The position numbers were made by a program, and so were the translations under genes. The notes under the pieces were generated by a model, which ran no database searches, was not told the DNA's origin, and saw nothing but the letters and a program-made list of their open reading frames with translations. This document shows positions 32,708 through 41,664 of a DNA stretch of 64,000 nt, in pieces. Position 1 is the first letter of the stretch. Each line of letters opens with the position of its first letter. The DNA lies in assembly GCA_027451865.1 (NCBI GenBank), contig DAIDHW010000001.1:306995-370994 (forward strand), read 5' to 3'. The stretch is from Leptolyngbyaceae cyanobacterium clean351. GTDB taxonomy: Bacteria; Cyanobacteriota; Cyanobacteriia; DAIDHW01.

Positions 32708-33680
32708 GAGGGGCAGTGGCAAAGCGGCCAATGCGCCGGAACTTGTCGTAGCGCTGCCGGCGCAACTGGTCAGGGGTAAGCTGCTTTAGCTGGGCTAGGT
32801 TATCCACTAGGGCTTGCTTGAGGGTGGCCGCTGCCCGGGGGGGGTCGGCGTGGGTACCGCCGATAGGCTCCGGCAACAACTGGTCAATAATACCGAGCTG
32901 CTGCAAGTCCCAGGCGGTAATTTTCAGGGCTTCCGCCGCCTGGGGAGCCTTAGTGGCATCCCGCCAGAGAATCGCTGCACAAGCTTCAGGGGGAGCGACA
33001 CTATAGACTGCGTGGGCAAACATCAGCAACCGGTCCCCGACCCCGATCCCCAGGGCGCCCCCAGACCCCCCTTCCCCAATAATAGTACAGATAATCGGTA
33101 CACTCAGGCGGAACATCTCCTGGAGGTTGCGGGCAATGGCTTCCCCTTGGCCAAACTTTTCCGCCTCTAGGCGGGGGTCAGCAGCAGGTGTATCAATAAA
33201 GGTCAAGATTGGCATTCCAAAGCGCTCGGCGTGGTCCATCAAGCGGAGAGCTTTACGATAGCCACCAGGGGATGCCATACCAAAGTTGCGGGCTACGTTG
33301 TCCTTGGTGTCACGGCCCTTCTGGTGGCCTAGGACCACCACGGGTTCCCCAGCCAGCCGGGCTACCCCCGCCACAATTGCCGGGTCGTCAAACCCCCGCC
33401 GGTCCCCGTGGAGCTCAATCCACTCGTCAGTAATTATTTGGATATAGTCCAAGGTACTAGGACGACGGGGATGGCGGGCTACCTGCAGCTGCTGGCCCGG
33501 GGAAAGACTATTAAAAATCTCTTGGCGCAGTTGGGCAGCTCTAGCCTCTAACTTCTCAATCTCGGTGGAGACATTTACCCCTGTTTCCTGTGCTAGCTGG
33601 CGAATCTGGCCGATCTGGGCTTCTAGTTCAGCCAGGGGTTTTTCAAACTCCAGGACAATTTTGCGGCGGTCTGCTGCCAT
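32700..33680 (-). CDS. accA: Acetyl-CoA carboxylase carboxyltransferase subunit alpha
   Basis: The 326-residue subunit transfers CO2 from carboxybiotin to acetyl-CoA, giving malonyl-CoA for fatty-acid synthesis. Family segments are [20 protein letters not shown], the oxyanion-hole region [14 protein letters not shown] and [16 protein letters not shown]. It lies 3 nt after the acyl-ACP reductase gene in the order ado-aar-accA, a frequent cyanobacterial arrangement that joins fatty acyl supply to alkane formation. Confidence 0.97.
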   Translation of the reverse strand: MAADRRKIVLEFEKPLAELEAQIGQIRQLAQETGVNVSTEIEKLEARAAQLRQEIFNSLSPGQQLQVARHPRRPSTLDYIQIITDEWIELHGDRRGFDDPAIVAGVARLAGEPVVVLGHQKGRDTKDNVARNFGMASPGGYRKALRLMDHAERFGMPILTFIDTPAADPRLEAEKFGQGEAIARNLQEMFRLSVPIICTIIGEGGSGGALGIGVGDRLLMFAHAVYSVAPPEACAAILWRDATKAPQAAEALKITAWDLQQLGIIDQLLPEPIGGTHADPPRAAATLKQALVDNLAQLKQLTPDQLRRQRYDKFRRIGRFATAPPN

Positions 33681-33683
33681 GGG

Positions 33684-34703
33684 TTATACCAGCAGAGGGC
33701 GGAAGCCATGTTTGCGAGAAACTTGACCTATCAGGTCCATCTTTTCCACACTAATCTGATTGCGGCCCCAGGAGAAACTAGTATGCCAACGCTCAAATTC
33801 GAGCAGCATAGACTCAGCAAAACAGGCAAACAACTGCCGGGCGGGGACATCCATGTTTACCAGATGCATAATCCGCCAGTCGATGTCGAGGGAGTGCTCA
33901 ACAATCCCGCCCCTGAGAACGTGAACACCGGGGTGTTGAAGGGAGGTGGCTAGATTTTTGGGGTAGCCCCCATCAATGAGCAAGCAGGGCTGCTTTAACA
34001 AACCAGGGTCAATGACCATTCCCTTGGGCATACTGGTGACCCAAACCACTACATCCGCGGCGGGTAGGGCAGTGGCGAGGTCCTGGATCTTGCCTCGACC
34101 TAGTTCCTCTTGTAATCGCTGCAACCGTTCCTGGTCGCGGGCCACCAGGACTAGCTCCCCCACATCGGTGCGGGCATTCAACCAGCGGCACACGGCACTA
34201 CCAATATCCCCTGTGGCCCCACAGATGGCCACAGTAGCTTGGGACAGGTTTATGCCCAGTTGAGCGGAGGCCTTTTCCACCTGCTGAGCAATAATGTAGG
34301 CGGTGTGGGTGTTACCGGTGGTGAATCGTTCAAAGTCTAGCTTGATGTTGCGCACCTGCCGCATCTGCTGCAGATTAAAATTCTCAAAAATGATCGAGGA
34401 AAAGCCCCCTAGGGCTGTGATGTGAATGCCGTGCTTCTGGGCGTGGGCCATGGCATTGAGAACCTTGCGCACGGCCGCCTGCACCCGCCGTCCCGCTAGC
34501 ATCTCCGGCAGGAAACAGGACTCCACGTACTGGCCTTGAATTTTCAGACCAGTGATACTAGTGACACTGATGGTATCAACGATCTGAGGGGGTGCACTGC
34601 ACCAAAATTCAAGACCCTGGTTGGCGTACTCAGGGTAGCCCAACTCTTCAGCCACATTCTGGGCATGCTCTAGACTCGTAAGGTGACCAATAAGACCAAA
34701 CAT
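33684..34703 (-). CDS. aar: Long-chain acyl-ACP reductase (alkane pathway)
   Basis: This 339-residue NADPH-dependent enzyme reduces acyl-ACP to fatty aldehyde. The N-terminus [20 protein letters not shown] is diagnostic. The catalytic Cys lies in the [20 protein letters not shown] region of the acyl-binding domain, and the nucleotide-binding motif is [15 protein letters not shown] (about residue 165). It lies 27 nt downstream of the aldehyde-deformylating oxygenase gene and just before accA. Confidence 0.97.
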   Translation of the reverse strand: MFGLIGHLTSLEHAQNVAEELGYPEYANQGLEFWCSAPPQIVDTISVTSITGLKIQGQYVESCFLPEMLAGRRVQAAVRKVLNAMAHAQKHGIHITALGGFSSIIFENFNLQQMRQVRNIKLDFERFTTGNTHTAYIIAQQVEKASAQLGINLSQATVAICGATGDIGSAVCRWLNARTDVGELVLVARDQERLQRLQEELGRGKIQDLATALPAADVVVWVTSMPKGMVIDPGLLKQPCLLIDGGYPKNLATSLQHPGVHVLRGGIVEHSLDIDWRIMHLVNMDVPARQLFACFAESMLLEFERWHTSFSWGRNQISVEKMDLIGQVSRKHGFRPLLV

Positions 34704-34730
34704 GAATGCTAGCGGTGCGATGGGGATGGA

Positions 34731-35426
34731 CTAGGCCGCGGCCAGGCCATGGACAGAGAGGCGCATGATTTCCCGGGATGAGAAGCCAATGTTCCCTAGG
34801 GCCTCCCCATACTGAATCATAAAGTCTTCTACTAGGGCTTCTCTCTCCATTCCCAGGACTTTAGCATCTTTATCTACTTGGTTAAGCATCTGCCAAACAA
34901 TCGGCAGATTCTGCCGATTAGCTTCTTCTAACTCAACTTTCACTTCAGGGAATCTAGCCTGGAGCCAAGTCTCACCAAAGTTCAAGTGGGAGTACTCTTC
35001 CTTGACTACCCCTTCCGTAATCTTGCGCGCGAAGTCGTCCGCCACCGGAATGTAGATATTGTAGGCGGCAATGGCAAAGCACTCGATAATTAGGGCTTGA
35101 ATCAACAGACAGGTGACTACCTGGTGCTGGTTAGCTGCCGCTTGGAAGTTCTCGTTCAGTTGCGCGAAAAACTGCCGAGCAAACTCTAGGTCCGGTGTAA
35201 CCTGAAGATTCTTACCGCAGGCTTCAAAGCCTTTGCGGTGCCGGTACTCCATCTTGGCTAATTCTAGTAATTCATCCTTGCAGTCGGGCAGCAGCTCAGC
35301 GAGGCGCTGGTAGTTGTCCTTGGCTTCCTGTTCACCCTCGATCACTATGGCATTGATCCGACTGTAGGCATCTTTGTAGGATTCACTACAAAAGTCAAGG
35401 GGCAAGAGGGCCTCAAGCTGGGTCAT
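34731..35426 (-). CDS. ado: Aldehyde-deformylating oxygenase (alkane synthase)
   Basis: This 231-residue ferritin-like di-iron enzyme converts fatty aldehydes to alkanes plus formate. Iron ligands appear in [22 protein letters not shown] (ExxH), the [11 protein letters not shown] helix and [13 protein letters not shown] (ExxH). A ribosome site (GAGGAG) lies 12 nt upstream of ATG 35426. It is the first gene of the ado-aar-accA unit and is divergent from an ABC permease gene 72 nt away. The alkanes are membrane components in cyanobacteria. Confidence 0.97.
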   Translation of the reverse strand: MTQLEALLPLDFCSESYKDAYSRINAIVIEGEQEAKDNYQRLAELLPDCKDELLELAKMEYRHRKGFEACGKNLQVTPDLEFARQFFAQLNENFQAAANQHQVVTCLLIQALIIECFAIAAYNIYIPVADDFARKITEGVVKEEYSHLNFGETWLQARFPEVKVELEEANRQNLPIVWQMLNQVDKDAKVLGMEREALVEDFMIQYGEALGNIGFSSREIMRLSVHGLAAA

Positions 35427-35498
35427 AGGTACCGTGGTCTCCTCAGGTAACGATGGCGAAACAGAAAAACAAGTTAATCTTTTAAAATCTACACTTTT

Positions 35499-36296
35499 TT
35501 GGCGGGTTTGGTGTCATCTATCGGTAAATTGTTCTGGGTTTGGACCCTCTTGGGGACTGGGGCTTTGGTAGTCCTCACCCCCTTGGGAGTGGTTTTGATC
35601 ACATCCTACAATGGACCGGCCGGCTGGACTGGCCTGAATTACCAACAGGCCTGGCAGCAGGGAGACTTTCTTTTGGGCTTCGCTAACTCCATGGTGGTGG
35701 CTTTGGGGGTTACCACTCTCCAACTGATCACCTCGACTCTCGGGGGCTATGCCTTAGCCCGGCTGGAGTTTCGCGGTCGCTCCCTAGTCCTAGTGGGGGT
35801 GGTCACCAGTCTGGTTATCCCTTTCCCCCTCTTGGTGATCCCAGTATTTATTGTCCTTAAAAATAGTCACCTACTCAACACCTACGGCGCCCTGATCCTC
35901 CCGACGGCTGCCAATGGGTTCGGGGTCTTCCTCCTGCGGCAGGCTTTTTTGAGTCTGCCCAAAACCCTAGAGGAGGCAGCAGTTCTAGATGGGGCCAATC
36001 AGTTCCAAGTCTTTTGGCGCGTGATGTTGCCCCTAGTGCGCCCAGCCCTGGTCACTTTGAGCCTGTTTACCTTTATCGGTGAGTGGAATGACCTATTTAA
36101 GCCCCTTGTCTTCACTACCCGCCCGCAGTTGCGCACGGTTCAGCTGATCCTAGCCGGATTCCAGGAGCAATTCACCAGCAATTGGCCCCTGATGATGGCC
36201 GCTGTAGTGATCGCTACCCTACCGGTACTAGTTCTATTTTTCTGGGGTCAACGGTACATCCTCCAAGGGGTGGCCAGCACTGGCATCAAGGGTTAG
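35499..36296 (+). CDS. Carbohydrate ABC transporter permease (MalG-type)
   Basis: The 265-residue integral-membrane permease has six predicted helices. The cytoplasmic EAA loop ([20 protein letters not shown], then PLVRPALVT) contacts the ATPase. It resembles the second permease of sugar and compatible-solute importers (MalG/GgtD type). The start is TTG 35499. No partner permease or binding protein adjoins it. The MalK-type ATPase at 26851 may serve it, so the transporter appears to be split between loci. The 3' end overlaps the convergent J-domain gene by 4 nt. Confidence 0.87.
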   Translation: MAGLVSSIGKLFWVWTLLGTGALVVLTPLGVVLITSYNGPAGWTGLNYQQAWQQGDFLLGFANSMVVALGVTTLQLITSTLGGYALARLEFRGRSLVLVGVVTSLVIPFPLLVIPVFIVLKNSHLLNTYGALILPTAANGFGVFLLRQAFLSLPKTLEEAAVLDGANQFQVFWRVMLPLVRPALVTLSLFTFIGEWNDLFKPLVFTTRPQLRTVQLILAGFQEQFTSNWPLMMAAVVIATLPVLVLFFWGQRYILQGVASTGIKG

Positions 36297-36862
36297 GTGA
36301 GGCGCTCTAGGCGACGAAAATCCTGCTCCACCTCCGCCCATAGGGTTCGATTGTGGGGATCGGTGCGCAGGGCCTTCTTCAAGTACAGCCTAGCCTTTTC
36401 CAATTGTCCTTGACCCACCAGGTGGCGACCCAGACGGTGGTAAGTAATAGCCTGCCACTGGCGCACATCAGGGTCCTGGGGGAGGCGTTGGGCCAGGGAT
36501 TCAGTCAAGACCACAGCCCGGGGGAAAGCCCGTTGCCGGAGCAGCTGCTGGAGCCGCTGATAGGAATCTTGTTTTAGCTGGCGGTCGGCGAGGGAGAGGT
36601 TATCGGGGGGGGCAGCGGGGCGCACCTCCACCCGGATGTCCGGGGTCGGCTGGGGCTGGCTAACCTGAGTCCGGTCAGCCTCAGGACTGGTGAGCAGTTC
36701 GTAGGCTTCTACCAGACGGCGAAACTTCTCCTCCGCCTCGGGGTCGTCTGGGTTAAGGTCAGGATGATACTCCCGGGCCAACCGGCGGTAGGCAGTTTTA
36801 ATATCAGCCAGGGAAGCTCCCGCCTGCAAGCCTAAAATCCCGTAGCCGTCTGCCCGGTTCAT
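36293..36862 (-). CDS. J-domain protein with C-terminal TPR-like helices
   Basis: This 189-residue DnaJ-like co-chaperone has a J-domain at residues ~5-65 with the essential HPD motif (AREYHPDLNPDDPEAEEKF). A Pro-rich linker (QPQPTPDIRVEVRPAAPP) follows, then helices resembling tetratricopeptide repeats (RQWQAITYHRLGRHLVGQ, KARLYLKKALRTDPHN). It has no Gly/Phe or zinc region, so it is a type III J-protein that would bring DnaK to specific clients. Confidence 0.88.
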   Translation of the reverse strand: MNRADGYGILGLQAGASLADIKTAYRRLAREYHPDLNPDDPEAEEKFRRLVEAYELLTSPEADRTQVSQPQPTPDIRVEVRPAAPPDNLSLADRQLKQDSYQRLQQLLRQRAFPRAVVLTESLAQRLPQDPDVRQWQAITYHRLGRHLVGQGQLEKARLYLKKALRTDPHNRTLWAEVEQDFRRLERLT

Positions 36863-36991
36863 CCCTAAACAAAATCCCTAGCCACACTTTAACCTGGGAG
36901 GGGGGCAGTCCAGGCAACCACAAACCTCCTGACCCATAGGCTAGCACGGATTTTGGCGGCCGATGGCTAGTCCGCTCAAACCGGATCTAAC

Positions 36992-37588
36992 TTAGGTGGT
37001 GCGCTCTTGAATCACCCGGTCGATCAGACCGTACTCCTTAGCTTGATGGGGAGACATGAAGTAGTCTCGGTCCATATCCTTGGCAATTTTTGTCACCGGT
37101 TGGCCCGTATGGTGAGCGTACAATTCGTTGAGCTGCTGGCGGATGCGGATGATCTCCCGAGCTTCAATTTCAATGTCAGTAGCTTGACCACGGGTCCCCC
37201 CCGAGGGCTGATGGATCATAATCCGAGCGTGGGGCAGCGCCAGTCGCTTCCCCGGGGTGCCGGCTGCCAGGAGAAACGAACCCATGGAGGCAGCCAGGCC
37301 CACACAGATAGTCACCACGTTAGATTTGATGTGTTGCATAGTGTCGTAGATCGCCATGCCCGCCGTCACGGAGCCCCCGGGGGAATTGATATACATGACA
37401 ATGTCCTTGTCGGGGTCTTCCGAATCCAGGTAGAGCATGGTAGCCACAATTTCGTTAGCAATCCGGTCATCCACCTCCCGGCCCAGGAAAATGATCCGTT
37501 CTAGGTAGAGGCGGTTGAAAATATCGATCCAGCGTTCGTAGGGGCTTCCGGGGAGGCGATAGGGAACGCTAGGGACACCAATGGGCAT
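36992..37588 (-). CDS. clpP: ATP-dependent Clp protease proteolytic subunit (ClpP3-type)
   Basis: The 198-residue serine protease has an intact triad: Ser in [11 protein letters not shown], His in [11 protein letters not shown] and Asp in the MDRDYFMS region. In cyanobacteria the ClpP paralogue encoded next to clpR is ClpP3. The two form a mixed ring that works with ClpC and is essential. It lies 27 nt downstream of clpR, in the same operon. Confidence 0.94.
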   Translation of the reverse strand: MPIGVPSVPYRLPGSPYERWIDIFNRLYLERIIFLGREVDDRIANEIVATMLYLDSEDPDKDIVMYINSPGGSVTAGMAIYDTMQHIKSNVVTICVGLAASMGSFLLAAGTPGKRLALPHARIMIHQPSGGTRGQATDIEIEAREIIRIRQQLNELYAHHTGQPVTKIAKDMDRDYFMSPHQAKEYGLIDRVIQERTT

Positions 37589-37615
37589 AGGTTCTCCACA
37601 AGGGTTATAAGGGGA

Positions 37616-38275
37616 CTAGGCAAGCCCGGCGGGCAGCGGGCGGGGAAGCTGTTTACGGCTTTCTAGGACCCGGTCGATTAGGCCGTATGCCTGGGCTTGG
37701 GGGGGAGTCATGTAGAAGATGCGGTCGACATCTTTGGTAATCTTGGCGGGGTCCTGACCGGTGGTGCGGGCCAGGATCTCAACCATCGTAGCCTTATTCG
37801 CCAACACCTCCCGCGCCCAGATCTGGATATCGGTAGCCTGGCCTTGGGTATAGCTTTTAGGCTGGTGGAGGACTATCTCCGCGTGGGGGAGACTGGCCCG
37901 GCAGCCCTTAGTGCCAGCTGAGAGCAGGAGCGCCGCCATCCCCATGGCTGAACCGATGCAAATGGTGTTGATGGGGGGCTTGATGTAGTTAAGAGTATCG
38001 CAGATGGCAAAGGCCTCGGTCTCAAACCCAATCGGCTCCCCGTTGTAGTTAGAGGTACCCGTAGAGTTGATGTAAATGTAGATGGGCTTTTCTGGGTCTT
38101 CGTACTGTAGGTACAATAGTTCGGCAATGATTAGTTCAGTGACCGCCGGCACCAGGGGTGCCCCCAGATAGACAATCCGCTCCTTGAGCAACAAAGACTG
38201 CAAGTCGGGGGGGGGAGTGCGGTAGTAGGCGTCCCCGTAGTAGGGGGACTGGACTGCTTGAGGGGGTTGGTGCAT
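37616..38275 (-). CDS. clpR: Inactive Clp subunit ClpR
   Basis: The 219-residue ClpP homologue has lost its catalytic Ser: the usual GLAASMGS motif reads CIGSAMGMAALLL, placing Gly at the nucleophile position. A ClpR-typical insertion lies around YINSTGTSNYNGEPIGFETEAF. It begins MHQPPQAVQSPYYG, like other ClpR N-termini. A 36-residue upstream in-frame extension is encoded by the duplicated operator region and was rejected. ClpR and ClpP3 form the heteromeric core of the chloroplast-like Clp protease. Confidence 0.93.
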   Translation of the reverse strand: MHQPPQAVQSPYYGDAYYRTPPPDLQSLLLKERIVYLGAPLVPAVTELIIAELLYLQYEDPEKPIYIYINSTGTSNYNGEPIGFETEAFAICDTLNYIKPPINTICIGSAMGMAALLLSAGTKGCRASLPHAEIVLHQPKSYTQGQATDIQIWAREVLANKATMVEILARTTGQDPAKITKDVDRIFYMTPPQAQAYGLIDRVLESRKQLPRPLPAGLA

Positions 38276-38338
38276 GGCCGGTCTCGAGAGGGGCAGGTAG
38301 TTTAGTTTATGGTAGCGCGCCGACGGAGGGGGCGACTC

Positions 38339-38421
38339 TCCCAGACCCATAAGATGAGAAAAATTCTCAATTCCCCTTGCCAAACCCCTCCCAGACCCAT
38401 AAGATGAGAAAAATTCTCATC
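38339..38421. repeat. Direct repeat (50-bp period) carrying two Fur-type palindromes
   Basis: The 31-bp unit TCCCAGACCCATAAGATGAG + AAAAATTCTCA occurs at 38339-38369 and again at 38389-38419. Each copy includes the 15-mer TGAGAAAAATTCTCA (38355-38369; 38405-38419), a 7-1-7 palindrome matching 12 of 14 positions of the Fur-family consensus TGATAAT-N-ATTATCA. The 50-bp spacing (about five helical turns) puts both boxes on one face of the DNA. They lie in the divergent clpR/Nramp gap, the second box ending 11 nt before the Nramp ATG. This fits repression by Fur, Zur or a Mn-sensing homologue; which one is unknown. Confidence 0.65.
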
Positions 38422-38430
38422 TAGACTCCC

Positions 38431-39681
38431 ATGCGCGATTCCCTTACGCCTCAACCCTCCCCCCCTCGTCTCTCCCGCTGGCAGCACTTTCTCCTAGTCC
38501 TGGGCCCCGGGCTGATCGTCATGCTGGCAGACACGGACGCTGGCAGTATTATCACTGCCGCCCAAAGTGGTGCCCAGTGGGGTTATCGGCTGCTACTGCC
38601 CCAGCTACTCCTAGTGCCTATCCTCTACGTAGTCCAGGAGCTTACGGTCCGGTTGGGACTAGTGACCGGTAAGGGGCATGGGGAGTTGATCCGCGACACC
38701 TTTGGATTACCCTGGGCTCTGCTGTCGGTTTCAACTCTGGTGGTGGCTTGTGTCGGGGCACTTTTAACCGAGTTTAGCGGTCTGGCCGGGGTGGGGCTGC
38801 TGTTCGGGGTACCGACTTGGCTAACAATGCTCCTAGTGGCTGGGGGCCTGATCCTCATGGTCTGGACTGGTTCCTACCGCTCGGTGGAGCGGGTTGCCAT
38901 GGGAATTGGCCTGTTCGAGTTGGTGTTTGTGGTAGTGGCCTGGTTCTCTCACCCCAATCTGGGGGTTATGGTCACGGGTATGCTGCAGCCAGCCCTCCAG
39001 GACACCCACTACCTCTACCTTTTAGCCGCCAATATCGGGGCAGTAATTATGCCCTGGATGGTTTTCTACCAGCAGTCGGCGGTAATCGATAAGGGCCTAG
39101 ATGCTCGAGACCTGACCCCGGCCCGCTGGGACACCCTAATAGGGTCAATTGTCACCCAGGTGATTATGGCAGCAGTGCTGATCGTGACCGCAGCTACCTT
39201 GGGGACCACTAACCCGAATGCGGCCTTGGACACCGTACAGGATATTGCGGCCTCCCTTACTCCCTTTCTCGGGGAATTTAATGGCCGGATACTGTTTGCT
39301 CTAGGGATGAGCGGGGCAGCTCTGGTGGCGGCAATTGTCGTAGCCTTGACGGCGGCCTGGGGAGTTGGGGAGGTATTCGGCTTTAAGCACTCCCTAGAGC
39401 ACCACCCCCAGGAGGCCCCTTGGTTTTACGGCATCTTTTTCTTTTGCGTTACCCTGGCGGGGGTAATTGTGGCCTCGAACGTGAATTTGGTGGCCCTTAG
39501 TGTCGGGGTGCAGGTGATGAATGCTCTGCTCCTGCCGATCGTGCTAGGGTTTCTTTACTGCTTGGCCCTGCAGGCTCTGCCTCCAGAACATCGCCTACAG
39601 GGTAAATACAAAAACATTACCTTAACCCTAATCGTTATCACTTCTGCATTTGGGGTCTACGGTGCCTTGGCGGGACTCTAG
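38431..39681 (+). CDS. Nramp-family divalent-metal transporter (divergent clade)
   Basis: The 416-residue protein has about 11 transmembrane helices. Helix 1 reads GPGLIVMLADTDAGSIITAA where classical MntH has DPGN; the metal-binding Asp is kept but Asn is replaced by Ser. Helix 6 reads VIMPWMVFYQQSAV, keeping the Met but lacking the His of MPH. This variant signature belongs to Nramp-related proteins whose metal specificity is not settled. ATG 38431 has no Shine-Dalgarno sequence. The two Fur-type boxes directly upstream support metal-responsive control and hence a metal substrate. Confidence 0.85.
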   Translation: MRDSLTPQPSPPRLSRWQHFLLVLGPGLIVMLADTDAGSIITAAQSGAQWGYRLLLPQLLLVPILYVVQELTVRLGLVTGKGHGELIRDTFGLPWALLSVSTLVVACVGALLTEFSGLAGVGLLFGVPTWLTMLLVAGGLILMVWTGSYRSVERVAMGIGLFELVFVVVAWFSHPNLGVMVTGMLQPALQDTHYLYLLAANIGAVIMPWMVFYQQSAVIDKGLDARDLTPARWDTLIGSIVTQVIMAAVLIVTAATLGTTNPNAALDTVQDIAASLTPFLGEFNGRILFALGMSGAALVAAIVVALTAAWGVGEVFGFKHSLEHHPQEAPWFYGIFFFCVTLAGVIVASNVNLVALSVGVQVMNALLLPIVLGFLYCLALQALPPEHRLQGKYKNITLTLIVITSAFGVYGALAGL

Positions 39682-39718
39682 GGAAGTCTAGAATTGAATC
39701 CTGTCCCTCCCTAAGTCC

Positions 39719-40321
39719 ATGCCCCCCCTGTACGACCCGATCCTGTTGCGCAGTTTCACTCTGATCGACACCCACATTGGCCCTCACTCCTTGACGGCTC
39801 CAGAGTACGCCATCACGCGTCGGGTCATCCACAGCACCGGAGACTGGGAATTTAAGGACCTAATCCACTGCAGCCCAGGAGCAATAGAGGCCGGCCTGAG
39901 ACATCTACAGCAGGGGGGAAGGATTGTCACCGACGTGGGGATGGTTTACCAGGGAGTGGTGGGGATGGTAGAGCGGACCTTCGGGAACCCCCTGACGGTG
40001 GCCCTTGACCACGCCCCACCCCCCCTTCCAGACCAGACCCGCAGCGCTGCCGGCATTATTCACTGTCTTCAAGACTACCCGGAAGCCCTGTACGTAATCG
40101 GTAATGCCCCCACCGCCCTTTTAGCCCTCTGTGAACTTGCCCCCGTCGGAGTGCCCCTGGTAATTGCCACCCCAGTAGGGTTCATCCATGTCCTTGAGGC
40201 TAAGGCCGCCATCGCTGCTTCCGCGGTCCCCCATATCCTAGTGGAGGGTCACAAGGGGGGGGCGGGGGTGGCCGCTGCCATCCTGAATGCCCTGTTAGTC
40301 CTGGCTTGGGAAAGTCAATGA
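39719..40321 (+). CDS. cobH: Precorrin-8X methylmutase
   Basis: The 200-residue CobH/CbiC enzyme moves the C11 methyl group to C12, giving hydrogenobyrinate or cobyrinate. Recognised by ITRRVIHSTGDWEF (catalytic His region), VTDVGMVYQGV and the closing segment PVGFIHVLEAKAAI. It overlaps cobL by 4 nt (ATGA), forming a two-gene cobalamin unit after the Nramp-like transporter. Confidence 0.95.
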   Translation: MPPLYDPILLRSFTLIDTHIGPHSLTAPEYAITRRVIHSTGDWEFKDLIHCSPGAIEAGLRHLQQGGRIVTDVGMVYQGVVGMVERTFGNPLTVALDHAPPPLPDQTRSAAGIIHCLQDYPEALYVIGNAPTALLALCELAPVGVPLVIATPVGFIHVLEAKAAIAASAVPHILVEGHKGGAGVAAAILNALLVLAWESQ

Positions 40322-41583
40322 CCCCGATCACTGTCGTAGGTATGGGCTTAGGGGGCACCAACGGCCTGCCGCCCCAGGAACAATCCCTACCGGAGACTGC
40401 TACGTTGCTAGTGGGTAGCCCCCGCTACCTGGCTTTTTTCCCCCCCGGGCCCCGACTCCCCCTCGGAGATCTAGGCACCGCCCTTAAAACGATCCGCTCC
40501 CACCTAGAGAGCCACCCGACCCCCCGGGTAGTGATTCTCACCTCTGGGGACCCCCTGTTCTACGGTCTAGGGCGGCTGCTCCTCCAAGAATTTCCCCCCC
40601 CTTGGCTCACCTTCTACCCCCACCCTAGCGCGGTGCAGATCCTCTTTAACCGGATCAAGGTACCCTGGCAGGACGCCCGGGTAGTGAGTGTCCATGGCCG
40701 GTCCCTAGAGGTTCTTACCCAAGTTCTCCACCAAGGAGCAGCGAAAATCGCTGTTCTCACCGACCATTGCCATACCCCCCGGGCCATAGCAACCCATCTC
40801 CTATCCCTCGACCTGCCAGTTAACTACCAGGCCTGGGTAGGGGAGGAGTTGGGGGGACCCGCGGAGCAGGTCTATACCCTATCCCTTACGGAGCTTGCCC
40901 ACACTGATACTGCCCCCCTGAACGTGCTGGTGCTGCTGCGTTCCGAGACCGCTATCGCCCTCCCCCCCCTGCCCCGCTTGGGCATTCCGGACCACCTTTG
41001 GGTCAGCTTCCCAGACCAGCCAGGTCTAATTACCAAACGGGAGGTGCGGGTGTTGGCCCTGGCGGAGCTGGCCCTCGGGAGCAACCAGGTGGTGTGGGAT
41101 ATCGGAGCTGGGACTGGGTCGGTGGGGATCGAGGTGGCCCGCCTGTGTCCCAGCTCCCAGGTCTGGGCTGTGGAAAAAAGTGCCCTAGGAGTGAGCACGC
41201 TGGGCCAAAACCGCGATCGGTTTGGAGTAACTAACAACCTGCAGGTAGTCCACGGGGAAGCACCGGAGAGCTTAGGAGAGCTGCCAGACCCCGACCGAGT
41301 ATTTATTGGTGGCAGTAGCGAACGACTAGTGGAGGTGCTAGAGGTAGTTCGGGGGCGACTACGACCAGAGGGAGTTGTGGTCCTAGCCCTAGCCACGGTA
41401 GAGCACCTCTACACAGTCCACCAGTGGGCCCAGGGACAGGCCCGGCTGCTGCAGGTACAGGTCAGTCGTTCTGCCCCCGTCGGTCCCCTGACCCGCTGGT
41501 CACCCCTCAACCCAGTTACCTTGGTCACCCTGCTAGGGCTCAAGGCCGTTGAGGAGGGGGAAGGGGGCAACCGCCAACTTTAG
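40318..41583 (+). CDS. cobL: Precorrin-6Y C5,15-methyltransferase (decarboxylating), CbiE-CbiT fusion
   Basis: This ~421-residue bifunctional SAM enzyme has an N-terminal CbiE domain (residues 1-205, with ILTSGDPLFYGLGRLLL and the start ITVVGMGLGG). The C-terminal CbiT domain (about 225-400, AGTGSVGIEVARLCP) methylates C15 and decarboxylates. I start at ATG 40318, overlapping the cobH stop; a TTG at 40306 is an alternative. Confidence 0.95.
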   Translation: MTPITVVGMGLGGTNGLPPQEQSLPETATLLVGSPRYLAFFPPGPRLPLGDLGTALKTIRSHLESHPTPRVVILTSGDPLFYGLGRLLLQEFPPPWLTFYPHPSAVQILFNRIKVPWQDARVVSVHGRSLEVLTQVLHQGAAKIAVLTDHCHTPRAIATHLLSLDLPVNYQAWVGEELGGPAEQVYTLSLTELAHTDTAPLNVLVLLRSETAIALPPLPRLGIPDHLWVSFPDQPGLITKREVRVLALAELALGSNQVVWDIGAGTGSVGIEVARLCPSSQVWAVEKSALGVSTLGQNRDRFGVTNNLQVVHGEAPESLGELPDPDRVFIGGSSERLVEVLEVVRGRLRPEGVVVLALATVEHLYTVHQWAQGQARLLQVQVSRSAPVGPLTRWSPLNPVTLVTLLGLKAVEEGEGGNRQL

Positions 41584-41664
41584 GTTTGCCTGAAGGTGCC
41601 TGTGGCATACAGTAGAATTGTTACTACTCCGTCTTTGAGGGTGTGACTTGCGCCCCTAGCCCTA

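Noticed and set aside
38276..38383. 36-residue N-terminal extension of ClpR
   Set aside because: It is encoded by the duplicated Fur-type operator region and is unlike ClpR N-termini.
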